64,000 nucleotides of DNA, from positions 7,742,340 through 7,806,339 of the forward strand of contig NC_061863.1 in the NCBI RefSeq assembly GCF_907164915.1, in the 5' to 3' direction. Below, one piece after another: positions 40,541 to 54,427 of the stretch (its first letter is position 1; every line of letters starts with the position of its first letter). The translations under genes were made by a program, and so were the position numbers. The DNA comes from Impatiens glandulifera. Taxonomy: Eukaryota > Streptophyta > Magnoliopsida > Ericales > Balsaminaceae. The notes under the pieces were generated by a model that was given only the letters and a program-made list of their open reading frames with translations, searched no databases and had not been told where the DNA came from.

Positions 40541-43185
40541 GCTAATTTTGATATCAATAATATGGTACACTTATTCAAGTGAGTTGATAAAATAAAACAA
40601 GAGGCTCCAATTTATACTCCATTTTAAATAGAGAAAAAATAATTTTCTAACTTTTTTTAAGGTTAAAACTATATTTAGACAGTGAATCTCACTATTCATA
40701 AAATATTTTGATTTTATTAATTATTGTTTAAGAAAAGAAAATTTTAAAGTATGACACTTTATAATATAGTTATATTCTGTCATCAAATTAAGAAATAAAA
40801 TATAAAATACCCATATTTTATATTTAAAATAATTAAAATTTTGAATGAAAAAACAATAAATAGAAGAGTAATTTGTTGTTTTGACAATAAACTAAGTATA
40901 TTCATTTGAGTTAAAACAAAATTACTGAAATTTTAAAGATGACAATTACTAAATACCACTTGTTAAAAAACAACTAAAAGATCATGATAAAATATAGAAT
41001 AATTCTCTATAAAAGTATTTACAATAAATATAATATATATTAGTAATTAAGATATTAGTAAATAATTACATTAATTTGTTTAATATACCATATTAGTAAT
41101 TAATTACATCAATTTAAAAAATTAATGTAATCAATATATATAAGATATTAGTAATTAATTACATTAATTTCCTTAACATAATATGTATTGATTACAATAA
41201 TATCTTTCACATCTCATTAAAGTTTTTAAACTTTCTTTAATATATTATTAAATGATTAAAATTATATAGTGCATTAACAAGATTACTAGATTGCTCACTT
41301 TGATATATCACATTAACTTATGTCATTAACTAATTTAATTTTTTAAATAAAAATGAACATAAATTTAAAATTAAATTTTAAAATGTACAGATAAAAATTA
41401 TTTTTCAAGAGATGTAATATTTTTTTTTTATTAAATTATATATATATATATATATATATAATTAATAAAATTATTTAATCTAAAACACTTTGGTGAAACT
41501 CATAAATATAATAATTTTATTTAATTATTCATACATATTAGTTTTAATTTTTTTTCAATGTTCAATGTTCAATTTTCTATTTTACTAATTTTAATTTTGT
41601 TTATTTTATATTAGAATTAAGTGTATTTAAAATTTTAATTTGTTTATTTGTAATAAATATTACATCTTATAAAAATATCACGAAAAATAAAGATTGTGTA
41701 TACACATTACAAATATAAATGATTAGTTAGTTGATTTTTTAATATTTTATTTTATAAAAACTATATATAAATATATATAATAAAAAAGTTTTTAAAATTC
41801 TAAATATTTGTATTATTAAGAAGTAAAGTTATAAACCATTATTTATGCTGCCATGTTTGAAAACGCCTCTTAATTTGAAACTGGAGTTGAGTATGAGTAT
41901 AGATATGAGTACGACGAGAAATTAGAAATAATTTTTTGAATATGTTTTCTATATTTGGTATGAAAATTGTAATGGTATAAAATATAATTAAAAATATTTG
42001 TTTTTGTATATATATATATATATATAATTTTATATTACTCTTTTTAAATTATTATTTAATTTAACAAAATTTTAAAAATATTAAATATCTAAATATTTTT
42101 AAAAACAAAATAGTGTTATTGTCTTTATTATTAAAATTGAGAGTTTTAGATATTTTTTGAAGATTTTTATTTAAAACATAACCATCATTTTATTTATCTA
42201 ATCAGTATTTTATCTATTAAAATTACTCTATATTAATCTATAAAAATAAGATAAAGTAAAATAATTAAAATATAAGAGAATTTTACTAAAATAATTAACT
42301 TTTTTAATTTATCTGCACTAATAAAATTATTTAAAATAATTAATTTATCAAACAAGCTCAAACCTAAAGAGATAACTCATTTACCAAACAAGCTATTCCA
42401 AAAGAGTGAAGAGGCTAGAACTAGTCAGCTACCCGTAGTTATTTAGTATCATAATTATCTTGTTTATAGTTAATAAATATTTAGTTAAATTTTAAAATAT
42501 ATAATTAAATAAATAATAGTTTTATAAAATTTTAATTATTGAAAGTAAGTTATATAATAATTATAATATTATTTTATAATTTTTTAAAATTAGTTTTATA
42601 TGTGTACGTATAGATAAATATTAGTATATATAGTAATTTTAATATTGTTGTATAAATTTTAAAATTAATATTTATAAGTATTTGTTTAAATTATTATTAT
42701 TTTTGTAAATAAATATTATAAATATGATCAAATAAATTATAATTTTTGTTTACAGTTAAAACGTATTTATTTAAAAATTAAAATATATAATCAAATAAAT
42801 TATAGTTAAAAAAATAAGTTATATAACCATTTTAATATTATTATGTAATTTTTTTGATGGGAGAGGGTGATTTCTCAATTTCTTCAATGATTAATTTGCA
42901 TGTTGGTGTGTGTATAAATGAGTATAGATTGTACGGGTTTTTATATCCTCGGCACGTCCAATATGTTTTCAGTGCGTAAGTCATTTTTCTCGTCCACCCA
43001 TTTTTCTCACCTCGCCTCCGGAATCTGAACAAGTTGGTTCGTATGAGTTTTCGTTCGTATTGGCATCTGACTCTAATCGTACATTATTATCATAGTTTAC
43101 TTTTTAAAGAAATTAGGAAAGAAATTCAAATATTCGTCTTTTAAGGGTCTAGTACTTGATTACGTCCGAGAAAGGGCAATAGCGA
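40541..43185. other. AT-rich DNA with degenerate repeats
   Basis: This is the defensin upstream region and then very AT-rich spacer, with (TA)n at about 41442-41460 and 42008-42026. Copies of the dispersed AT-rich repeat lie near 41720-41850 and 42440-42660. They look like one copy split by ~590 bp of unrelated DNA (about 41850-42440). No gene was found. Confidence 0.4.
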
Positions 43186-43189
43186 TGTG

Positions 43190-44284
43190 CCTCATTTGCA
43201 TGTTCTTATGGACATTCTTTACTCCTAAGTAGTTGGTCATTGGATATTGTGAAGGATTGTTACACCTAGTGTTGACTCAATATTAACTACCTAGGAGTAA
43301 AGAACAGATGGTGGTGGTGTTTCTATATATGGATGACATAATCTTGACGGACAATAATTATGATGAGGTTGCTCGGCTACAAGATAAGCTCTCGCTTCGC
43401 TTTGAGATGAAGAAACTCGGTGAACTTGGAACTTTCCTTGGTCTACAAATCGAAAATTTTGATAAAGGTTTGTTTGTATCACAGATCAACTACGCAAAAA
43501 AGTTGGTAGATAAATTTGGTATGACTGATGAAAAAAGAGTTATACTCCTCTCGACGTAAATCTCATACTCAGTTGAGACGAAGGAACATGTCTACCATAT
43601 CCTCGTCTGTATCGTGCTCTTGTGGGAAATCTGATTTATCTAACTATAATAAGGCCTGACATTGTTGATGCAATTGGAGTGGTGAGTCAATACATATAGG
43701 AGCCAAGGAAATCACCCCTCGAGGAATCGAAGAAAATTTTTAAGTATATTAACACCTCACTAGATATAGGTCTACTCTACGAAAAAGATTCAAAATTTGT
43801 CTTGGAAGGATTTGTGGATGCTAACTTTGCTGGAGATCGAGACGATCGAAGATCCACATTTAGGTTTGTTTTTCTTTGTGGAAACACTAGAATATCTTGG
43901 AGTACCAGGAAATAATGATTGACATCCTTGTCTACGACAGAAGCGGAATACAAAGCATCAGCTCACGCAGCACAAAAGTGTATATGGCTTCGTAGACTCT
44001 TGAGGATCTTCATGTCAAGTTTGATCAATCATTTCCTATCCATGGAGATAATTTGAGTGCTATTAAATTGACTTCAAATCATGTATCTCATGAAAAAAAA
44101 AACACATTGAGTTAGATCATCACTTTATTCGTGAAAAAAATACTAGAAAGAATCATTGAAATGGTTGTAGTAGGAAGTGAAGACAATGTTGCGGATATCT
44201 TCACAAAAGCACTTCGTAAAGGAACTTTCGAAGATCTATGATTTAAGTTGTGACTAGTTCATCGGACATCACTTCAAGGGTGAG
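43190..44284 (+). pseudogene. Truncated, broken copia pol (RT and RNase H)
   Basis: The open part at 43308-43559 encodes the palm of a Ty1/copia reverse transcriptase (LYMDDIIL, then LSLRFEMKKLGELGTFLGLQ). After a frameshift, RNase H phrases follow: FVDANFAGDRDDRRST, then STTEAEYKA, then a degenerate LDHHFIRE and 'DIFTKAL'-like end. Gag, protease, integrase and the start of RT are missing. The family differs from the intact element at 10898-24855. It is dead. Confidence 0.85.
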
Positions 44285-44560
44285 TGTTAGAAATTAAAAT
44301 AGTAATAATAATAAATGTGTATTTTTGTTATTCAAGAGACTCTTAGATTATCCAAGTTTTTTTTAATTATCTATAATTAATGAGACTCTTCAAGTTTCTT
44401 ATTTTAATGTGTAAGTTTTGTTTAACTATATAAGTTGTAATTTTGTTCTTATTTTAACATGTTTTATAGACAGAATTTCATTCAAGTTTGTTTCATTCTC
44501 TAAAGTGTTTTTTTTTTTTATTTTCTAATAAGTTTTTCACGGTTCGATCATTGAAGTTCA
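44285..44560 (+). repeat. Partial 3' LTR of the broken copia element
   Basis: TGTTAGAAATTAAAATAG starts directly after the purine-rich AAGGGTGAG stretch that follows pol. It runs through AT-rich sequence with 'aactatataagttgtaa' as a likely TATA region. The right end could not be located. Confidence 0.5.
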
Positions 44561-45160
44561 ATATCTATTTTTTTTTTCAATTTTTATTATATTTTTCTAT
44601 ACTCTAGTTTATCTTCTTTAAGATCTACAAAATTATATGTAGGTAAGTAATGTTTTTATTAGTATTTTTAACATTTCGATATTACTAATTTTAAAATTAT
44701 TTATTAAAATTATGTTTTTTTTTTTCAATCTTTATAATCATATAAGTTTTTTCATCGGGTAACGGAGTATTCATCGGGGTCCGACACCTAATGAATCAAA
44801 AATAAGGATAGAGGTAGAGATACTCATCAGGATTAAAATCAAATAATAAAATAAAAATCGGATTTAGAGATATGTATAAGGAATATGATAAGTCTAACTC
44901 TAATCCCCTTCCTCTTTTTTTTTTTTATAAATAATAATTTATGATATAAATAAAATTTCAAATCAAGTTGTCCGTGAGCCATTACAGACTTATTTCAAGT
45001 ATAGTGAGAAATTTCAAACATTATTACTTTAGAGAACAATCTGAAAATATTATAAAAGTTTATGGGAGAAAAATAATATTTAATCCCTAAATTTTTACTT
45101 AAAATAATTAAAACCATTTTTTTTTATGTAACCCAAAAACCCAGTCCCAAAAGTACATCA
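44561..45160. other. AT-rich spacer upstream of SMN
   Basis: This holds poly(T)/(A) tracts and a less AT-rich patch (44755-44910, 'catcgggtaacggagtattcatcgggg') without recognisable function. The promoter of the SMN gene probably lies in the last 150 bp, but no TATA box is evident. Confidence 0.4.
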
Positions 45161-45230
45161 CTTGCGTCGATCTCCGGCCGCCGCCGCTGCCGCTCCTCCT
45201 TATCGCCTCACCGGAACGCCGAAAGGAGAG

Positions 45231-46937
45231 ATGACTAAACAAGGGGAACTCTTGGACGATTCAACTCTTATTAATGCCTTCGACGAAGCTATCTCCAAGT
45301 ATAAGGTAACCCTTTCTCACATCCCCTTCTATCTGAATCGAATTTATGATAATAGTAGTAGAGAACAGAGCAGAATTAGGGAGAGGATACTTTCTTTTTT
45401 TCTTCTTATTTCATCATATCGAAGATTGAATATGATCTGGGTGAAATTGTTTTACAAAGTGGAGGACAATGTTTCACTGAAAATTGCTTTCTAGGACATA
45501 GTGTTCTTACAAATGTTACAAGTCGCAATACCCTTGTGATTCGGTGTTTATCTTTATGGAGTTTATGACAGGAACAGGGTTTCCTTTAATGTTTTGATCA
45601 GGCTACCAATTTGAAGATGATATAGGATAACACATATGATGTTTCCTTACCCTTTCTTATTGAGAATCGAAAGAGGCTCATGTAACTGTTGTATGTGAAA
45701 TCGAAAAACTAGTAAATAAGATAGTTCTTCTTTGCGGGTTTTGATTTTATCCAGAGAATGCATGGACGAGGCCATCAAAGTAGCTTGGAGAAGGAGAAGG
45801 AGGAGGAGGCAGAAAAAAATAGCATTGACATTGAAGAAAGTAAACAATCTCTTGTTGATGATGAAAATGGTATTGGTAAAAGGTAATCACATAATGAATT
45901 ATAACTACTTCATCCATTCATTTTGAAATATGATTGTTCCACTCAAGATGGTTCATATTCAACATTTATCTTCTTTTAATTGTATGTTTTCTTTCTAGGG
46001 ATTATCTACAGGCAGATGTCACACAAATTGAGAAAATCCCTCTTGGCTCCGATGAATCATTTCTTAATCTGTCTGAAGGGAATTTAAACACGGAAACTGA
46101 TAATTATACACGCTTGTTGAACGAGTATTATAAAATCGAGGAGCAGAGACAGACAATACTTCAGCAGCTTCAACAATTTGGCAATTTGAGTTGCCAAGTT
46201 TCAGTTCCTGATACACAGTATGATGGATATCCTTCTCAAGATGGATACGGCTCCTCTTCTTGTTGCCCATATTCTGGTCAATGCTTTATGGCTCCATGTT
46301 CCTATGGAGGGACCTGTGAATATGGCGAAACTTGTGATGGAACTACAGGAATTCCATCAACTTATTCTCAAGCTGATGATGTTACCAAAACAGGAACAGA
46401 AATTCCATCATCTTATGTTCAAGCTGATGATGTTACCAAAACAGGAACAGATCCTGCAGCTTCTGATACTTGTATAAAACATATTAATGGTAAGTTCATA
46501 AGTACTTTATATTTTCATTCTGTTGTTTACCTTTCTATTATTTTGTTTATCTGCACATTTTTATTAAATGTTATTTTTCTTAATTTGTATTCATAGAAAA
46601 GGGTGAAGAGACAATTGGGCAAGTGACAGAAACTTCTAGGTCGAAGACGGACCTTAGTACTGTTCTCGAGGCATGGTTTTCTGCGGGTTTTCATACTGGC
46701 AAGTGAGTATCTCCTAAACCTTTTTTTGCATAAATGATGTATAGTCTTTATTGAGCCTATTTGGAAACTGGTATTTTGTTACAATACAATCACTATCTCA
46801 TAAAAATGGCAGAAATGTGTTTCCTTGCTTCAGTTTGATTTAAAAGTTATTTTTTGGATTATAAAATATGATAACAAACATGGCCTATATAATGTAGATA
46901 TGAAGCAGAACAAGCTAATATAAAGAAAGGACAATGA
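45231..46937 (+). CDS. SMN: Survival motor neuron (SMN) homologue, 5 exons, 279 residues
   Basis: SMN with Gemin2 assembles Sm cores on spliceosomal snRNAs. Exons: 45231-45305, 45755-45882, 45999-46489, 46597-46702, 46898-46937; all borders are GT-AG with consistent phases. The N-terminus reads LLDDSTLINAFDEAISKYK, the Gemin2-binding helix of SMN (W/L-DD-S-LI-AF--A---YK). Near the C-terminus VLEAWFSAGFHTGKYEAEQ is the YG-box-type oligomerisation helix. A central Glu-rich region and a Cys/Gly/Tyr-rich region lie between. I see no Tudor domain. In exon 3 a 17-residue unit is repeated in tandem (IPSTYSQADDVTKTGTE then IPSSYVQADDVTKTGTD). The ATG at 45231 is the first ATG in frame; the reading upstream is open but has no ATG. 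Confidence 0.82.
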
Positions 46938-49185
46938 AGAGGAGGTGTTTTGGTCTATGCTACATTTATAGGTACGAAGATAATTTTCTTTTAAGCGGCT
47001 AAAAGTTTGTGATACTACCAATATTTCGTGTTGGTTGTATGCATAACGATGCAAATGATGGTTAAGTTGGGAGGAAAGAAGATCTATTTTTGAATTCGAT
47101 GTTTCAGACTATAGACATTGTTTTGTTTGTATAACTATACCAGTTTAGTGTGAGTTTTATGGTTGAGTTAAATACTTAGTATCAACATTATTTGCATTGT
47201 TATAAGTCGGTTTTGCAGTAACTCTATTAGAACAAAATTTTAACAAAATATTGTAGGTTATTAGTGTGCATATTTTACACTTTTTCTTTTTTATAGGATG
47301 AAACATTTTTATTGATCTATTTAATCACGAAGATCGAAACCAATTATTGAAATCAATTCAAAAAACAACATTCAGGATGTTTTGTCTTATGTCTAAAATA
47401 AAAATAAACCCTGAAAAGCATATAAAGGAAACAAACCCTCAAATGATGGATGAACATCCATTGCTGTCTTCTTCTCACGAAGACAAATAAGATATTTTTA
47501 CAGGGGAAGTGTAAGGTTAGTAAGGTTTGGTAACACCCGATTGATACTTGAAAAAGAGTTATGTGTATTTTCTAGTTGAAACCGATTTAGCTCCAAAAGG
47601 TGTTTTGAAACAAGTTTAAAACACAAAAATTGATGTGTAATAGGGTAATCCTATGTTTTCAGTTGAATGCATAGTTGACTTCAGATCAACAAAGGTTGTC
47701 TTTGAGTAATTTATTTCGATGAATGTGCTGAAAGATTGATAAACAAACCCTTTATATGTCGGAAAAGGATACTTCACTATGGAAGTGGCACCAGCAGTTA
47801 ACTATACTAATCATAGCCATTCTGAGTTGCGTTTGGGTATGGAATGGTCAGTAAGTAATAGCCTATTTTTTCTCTAAGGGATCGATCTTAATAGCTTGGC
47901 AGTAGGACTTGTTTCAGCTATTCACAAGGATAGCTCAAGGTTGTGTGTTTATCCATGGCTTATTAGGTTTTTACATGCTTTATGCATAAAACTGTTTTCT
48001 ATCATGTTATTTGTTTTGTACATAAAACTGTTTTTTTTATAATCGGTGATCTCGCAATAGAAAAAACTTATAATGTTAGATAGATTTTTCTTTACTTGTT
48101 ACTATTTTCTCTTTGAAATTGTGTTTTTATTATAAGGAGACGACATTACCCATTTCGTGACACTAGAAATAAACATGAATGTTATGAGATTAAAACAAAG
48201 ATTACAAGTTTTAATATTATCTTGGCTATAAATAGAAAATTCAAATTTTAGCAGTTGGTGTGTTTGTTTATCCACTTTGAAAGATATTAATCCGATCTAC
48301 ATGTTTATGAGTTGAATAATATTGACAATAAATTCAATATTTTACTATGAAAGTATGTATTTAGCTTAAAATGACAATCAATTAGTGTCATTAAACTATC
48401 TAATAAAAATTGATTCTATTAAGCTTATTATAATTATATTTAGTAGAGAAGAAGAATATAATGTCTATTGGAGTTTAAATTAAATTTAGGGATTAATTCC
48501 AATTTTATTATTTTCAATAGAGTTAAAATATATATATAATTTTTTAGTTTTCAATTTCACAATTTTAAGTTAAGATAACTTCTTTTTTTTTAAAAAAAAA
48601 ATTGGTGTTCTTATGAGATGAAAGTCTGGTTATTTGAAATAAATAAATAAATATAATTCTATATTGGAACTTTAAATGTTAATTTATCTTTATAAAAAAT
48701 TAATTAAGTATTAAACCAATCCAGAGACTTCATTGTTAAGTCTTGAAAAGTTATCTGGTTATTTCATCAGAATCCCACAAAGTTAATTCAAATTACCTTT
48801 TAATAAAAAATAATAATATTAAGTCAAATTACCTTAGCAAAATTTGGTTTTAATTTATAAATAGTATAGTTAATTTATTACTTAAATATTGTAGTTTCTC
48901 TTATATTGTAATATTATGAAAACGATTTTATAATTCAATAAGAATATAGTCTCCTTTCACCGAAAATTGTTTACTTTATGGAGAAATACCTAAAAATATT
49001 ATCGATCTTAAAGTCAAAGACGTCTTTATTCTTAAGTGGTTGCATCATGGATGGATTGGTAAAGATATTAAGAAATTAGAAGTTTGGATTAATTAATTAT
49101 AAAAACAAAATGTATAATTATTTATAAATTAATTAAAATAAATATTTGTGAGAGTAACTAGTATTTGGAGATTTTTTTTTTAAAT
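46938..49185. other. Intergenic spacer
   Basis: This is the 3' flank of SMN followed by ordinary AT-rich DNA. The part at 47380-48000 is less AT-rich than average, but no exon, repeat boundary or RNA gene was recognised. Confidence 0.45.
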
Positions 49186-49189
49186 ATGA

Positions 49190-49570
49190 TTTAATAAGTG
49201 ATTCCGAGTCTTTGAATAGTTACGGTAAATTTTAGGTAAATTTTAGATTGATACGACATGAATACATATTTGAGTTACCATTGTTTTCTAATTGACTATA
49301 TAGTTTGAGAGAAATCTTCGAATCTTAAATGATCGTAGCAATTCGATATGTATCATTCATAATGATATTATTATTACAATTTTTAATATTCGTTTTTGTA
49401 AGTTGATGAAATCAGTCGAGACTCGGGAGTTATTCGTTTTATTTAAGGATATATGAGCTCGATAGATAATTTATTGGGTAGCGTATTTATATTCTTTTCT
49501 CATTTTCATATTTTTTACTCATTTTTTTTCTTATGTCAGGATTGGTTAACGTGTTTAAACAATTTTTAAA
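49190..49570 (+). mobile_element. Decayed LINE 3' end, second copy
   Basis: This matches the 3' part of the LINE remnant at 2690-3060: 'ccgagtctttg.atag.ta', 'tagtttgagagaaatc.t.gaa', 'atgtatcattcataatg.tatta', and the ending 'tatgtca..attt' before a poly(T)-rich stretch. Coding traces are weaker than in copy 1. Confidence 0.55.
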
Positions 49571-52320
49571 ATTTTTAATATATATATAACAAATATTTAA
49601 CTATTATTATTATATTAAATATTTTTTTAAATCAAATTTAATCTCTAGAAGGAGTTAGCACATTCTTCATTCCCTTCAATTGAAACAAATTTATAATTAT
49701 TAGTTTTTAAACTTAATTCTTTTTATTTGCTAATTTGTTTATTTGCTAATCTTCTTATATTATTTGTTGTTTTCATAAATAACAAATTTAAACAATAAAA
49801 TAGATAAACAAAAAAGTATTGAGGGATTTTTTTTAATACACTGTAACATATTTAAAGAGACCTAAAATGTACATAACAATGAAAATGACATATTATAAGA
49901 AGAAATCTTAGACGCAAACTAACAAATTCAAAATTCAATGATCAACTAAAAGCTATCGAAAAATGATTTATTCGATAAGTTATCGAGGGAGATCAACACC
50001 ACCCGATCCAAGTGTAGAACTTCGGTATCGACAATGGCATCTACCAAAGAATATTCTAACATGCTTTTATTGTCAATAAATGAATACAATGACATCTTAG
50101 AAAAAAAATAAAAGCTAATTATTGGAGATCATGCCATGCACCTAATGAACCTCACCACCATAAACCTTTAGATGATAGTCTTGAATATGATTACAACAAA
50201 TGTTTAAATTAATATAAAATAATCATAAAATAAATAATAAATAAGTTTTAAGTAACACGTTGAGGCCATGATTCCATTGTCTCTATATAATAATAATAAG
50301 ATTCTCATTATAATTCATTTAGAATTAACAAATCTATAATATCAACATCTTGTATTTAGATGCATTTAACATATAATCATGTTATTGACAAAATAAAATT
50401 AAGAGGAAAAGATATATACATGTATAACAACTTGTATCTAATAAGATAGAAGACTTAATCTTTTTTTCTCTCCAAATTAAGTTAACAACTAGTTATTTGA
50501 ACTTCTCATTTTCTTTTATCAATTCTAAAATCTTTTTAAAAGAATTTTTTTCTTTAATTTGAATATATTTGTAAACTATAAACTCAAGTTTTAGATTTCA
50601 TAGATCAACTAAAGTTACGATAAAAATTGTACGAAATATTTCTTACCACCAAAATTAAGATTTAAGAATAAATAAACTCACATCTTTATAGTTAACTACT
50701 AGTTATTCACGCAATGACTTAGAAAATCGTTAAATCAGTGTAATCAATAAGTCAAATTTTATAAATTCTAGAAGTTAATCTATTGAAAAAAAAAAGAGTT
50801 ACTTACTCTATTTTGACTAATATTTATGGTTTTGTTTGTACTTGGTTTGTGGATTAAAAATTGTTGGTTAGAAATACATCATATTATAATGTTGAAATTT
50901 AGAAATGGACCACAATCTTGGGATATTTAATGGTCTTATATTTCATTTAAATTTATGGGTATATATAAAAATATATATATATTAATTTACACATCAGCAT
51001 ATTTCAATGTAATTTAATTTCCACGTCAGCTGAAAATTTAATGATTCACGGTTATCTACATATGTCCACGCTGGCGGCCGGAGAAGCCCGGAAAATGATA
51101 ATCCGACGGCCATCAAAATTATCTCTCTATTACAAAATAAATAAATAAATAAATATAATATTATTTTATTTTTATGTTTTAATAATTTAAATTTTAAAAT
51201 AAGAAGAGACAGATTTATAACAAATATTATTAATTAGGTCTAGATTGTGTAAGATTTTAAAGATAATATATTTTTTTCTTTTAGATTAAACCATATTGAA
51301 TAAAAGTTAATTACTTTAGTTAAGAGATTAAAATATTTAACTATTTACATTTTCAACTATTAGAGCATAGTCTCAGTTTAGATGAAAAAATGTTTTTAAA
51401 TATTTTTGATTTTATTTTCTTGGTATCTAATTCATATATTATTTAGATTAAATAATAATTTAATAGACAAATATTTGTAAACATATTTCGATTATTTTTT
51501 GATGAACTATTTGTCTCGAAAGGAACCGTAAAACGTTATTATTATGACGATATAACGGATCTTTTCTAAAAAAAATTGGTATAGACAATCGATGAAGTTA
51601 TTGATTTTCTTGAAAATCTTGAAGCTGGTTAACGATGTATTTTATGGGTGAACATTTTTTTATGTCTCAAATAGTTAATATTGTTGTGTTACATATATAT
51701 TTATGAAAATGTGAACACTTTATTACTCTTTTCCATAGGTTTAAGTAACTATTATTTATATAATATTATATTAACCTTTTAAAAAAATAAATAAACTTGT
51801 TATATTTATAGTTTTATTTTAGACCCAAATTAAGTTTTAAAAAATAATTTATAATTAATAATAATATTTTATTAATATTTTATTTAAATAAAGTAAGTTT
51901 TTTAAATTATTTAATTATTAATTAAAAATATTTTTTTATTAATACAATAATATTATAAAATAAATAATCTTCTAAATGAAACAATGACATAAATATAACA
52001 CTTAGAAAATCAATTAAATATATTAAAAATTAACCGTGTGCAAAAATTAAAAAAGGCAATGAGTTTTTCAATCCTCTTATAATCATAAGCTTTATAAATT
52101 ATCCATAATAATAGTTTGAGATGGTTGAAAGTTCATCCATAAAAATTAAATTATTTAGATTAAATTTAAATAACCCTTTAATTTATTTACAAATAATAAA
52201 TTAATTAGTAGTTCTTTAATCAGTCAATCACTAACATTACAACTTTCCTAAAGAAATTAAAAAAAAAAAAAAATCTAAAAAAGACAAAGCATGTGAAAAG
52301 ACTTTTTCAACCCCTAAACT
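49571..52320. other. AT-rich spacer upstream of the CSLD gene
   Basis: Mostly AT-rich, with no gene. A distinct GC-richer patch at 50990-51110 carries ACGTCAGC elements ('tccacgtcagctg', 'tccacgctggcggccgg') and could be a regulatory or open-chromatin site about 1.8 kb upstream of the CSLD start codon. That is inference. Confidence 0.4.
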
Positions 52321-52835
52321 CCTAATCTGTCTTCTCACTTTCCTATTTCGCAGTCTTCCCATATACCGCCGGAGAAGAACAAGTAGTCTCTCTCCTCTCT
52401 CTAAAAATTTACGCGTTACAATATAATATATTCAATAAAGACTTAATCTTTCAATTTCATCTCATAAAAGGTAAATCATTTTCCAGTTGTCTCAAGTAAA
52501 TCTCACCAAAATTAAAAAAACAAATCTCCAAAATCCATTCAAATCTCATGTATATTTAGTAGTACCCATCGCCGGCGACCGGCGACCCATATTAAACCTT
52601 CGTGGGTTTGGTGTGACAACAACTAATTTTGAATCTTTCTTCTCTCTCTCTCTCTCTATCTGTATGTCTGTCTTCAATTATATATAAATCTTGATTACTC
52701 TCTCATACCATTGTCATCATCATCATCATCATCTTTCTTCTCTGGTACTTTTCTTGTTCAATTTCGATTCTTTATCTTATCAATTGAAATGGGTTGCTAA
52801 TTGTTATTAATGTTTTGAATCAGGTGTTTAAAAAA
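52321..52835 (+). promoter_or_regulatory. 5' leader of the CSLD gene
   Basis: This is a CT-rich leader with (TC)n at about 52640-52657 and (CAT)n near 52713-52731. A possible 5' UTR intron runs from AAAAG|GTAAATC (52470/52471) to GAATCAG|GTG (52823/52824). The coding ATG follows at 52836. Confidence 0.45.
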
Positions 52836-54427
52836 ATGGCATCAAGAGGATTCAAACCAGATGATTACCAACAAGGAAATAATTCCGGTCCAATGCAAGT
52901 AACATTCGCAAGAAGAACATCATCAGGTCGATACATAAGCTACTCACGTGAATCAAACGATCTCGACAGTGAAATCGGCAGTGAGTATCTAAATTACACA
53001 GTTCAAATCCCATCAACACCCGACAATCAACCAATGGATCCATCAATAAGCCAACGAGTAGAAGAACAATACGTCTCAAATTCCCTATTCACCGGCGGTT
53101 TCAACAGCGTGACTCGAGCCCATTTGATGGATAAAGTGATCGAGAACGACTCGAGCCACCCACAAATGGCTGGCGCAAAGGGTTCATCATCATGTGCGAT
53201 TCCGGGTTGTGATGGGAAGGTTATGAGAGATGAAAGGGGTGAAGATATATTACCATGTGAATGTGATTTTAAAATTTGTAGAGATTGTTATATTGATGCT
53301 GTTAAAACAGGAGATTCTAAATGTCATGGATGTAAAGAGGCTTATAAAGAGACTGATTTGGATGAGAAGGCTGTTGTTGATCATGGTCGGCCGTTGACTT
53401 TGCCGGCGCCGGCGTTGCCGCCGAGTGGGAAGAGGATGTCGATTATGAGGTCGACTAAGTCGGGGTTGATGAGAAGTCAAACGGGGGATTTTGATCATAA
53501 TAGATGGCTTTTTGAAACTAAAGGGACTTATGGATATGGTAATGCTATTTGGCCTAAAGAAAGAGGGTATGGAAATGATGATGAAAATGATGGTGGTGGT
53601 GGCGGCGGCGCCGGCGGTGGTGGTGGTGGGCCGTCGGAGCTTTTGACTAAACCGTGGAGACCACTTACTAGGAAGTTGAAGATTCCGGCGGCTATTTTGA
53701 GTCCTTATAGGTAAATATATCAAACTTTTTTATTTCTATTATTAAAAAAAATAAATAAATACTGGGTATTTTTAATATAATTATTTTTAATAAAATTAAT
53801 TTTTAAAAATAAATTAGTATTTTGATTAATGAATTAGATTAAAATATTTATGAAATTATTTTTGATTAGATGGCGATTATTTAAAAAAAATGAAGGTAAA
53901 AAAAGTAAATTTATTTTTATTTGATATACAAGTTGAATTGAATTAAAAAAAAAATAAGTTAAAAGTTGAATAATAGAAATGTTTATTTTAAAAAATTTTA
54001 AATGGTGAGTTTTGGACCATTTTTTAAATTATTTTTATATTAAAAATGTGTGTAAAAAAGGCTCATGTATGATAATATGTTCATCAAAATGCATATTATG
54101 TATTCTCAATTTGATTAATTTATTATTTTAATTAAGAATGATAGAATGTAGTAATATATTATGCTAAGAGAGATTTTAAAATAATAAATTAGTATTTTAA
54201 TTAATGAATTAAATAATAAGATTTTATGTTAATATTTATGAAATTATTTTTAAAAAAATTGATACTAAAATATAGTTAATTTATTTCTTTTTCTGATGTA
54301 CAAGTTGAATTGAATTAATTTTTTTTAAGTTAAAAATTGAATAAGAAAATTTATTTTACAAAATTTTATATTGAGGGTTTTGAACAATTTTTTAAATTGT
54401 TTTAACATTAAAAATGTGTACTAAAAA

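Noticed and set aside
41850..42440. Transposon splitting a dispersed AT-rich repeat
   Set aside because: The flanks look like one interrupted repeat, but I could not find inverted termini or a target duplication, so no element is called.
43308..43559. Functional reverse-transcriptase gene
   Set aside because: Only the palm segment is open; frameshifts and stops follow and upstream domains are missing.
45162..45230. N-terminal extension of SMN (Ala/Pro-rich)
   Set aside because: The upstream codon is TTG, not ATG. The conserved Gemin2-binding region starts just after the ATG at 45231.
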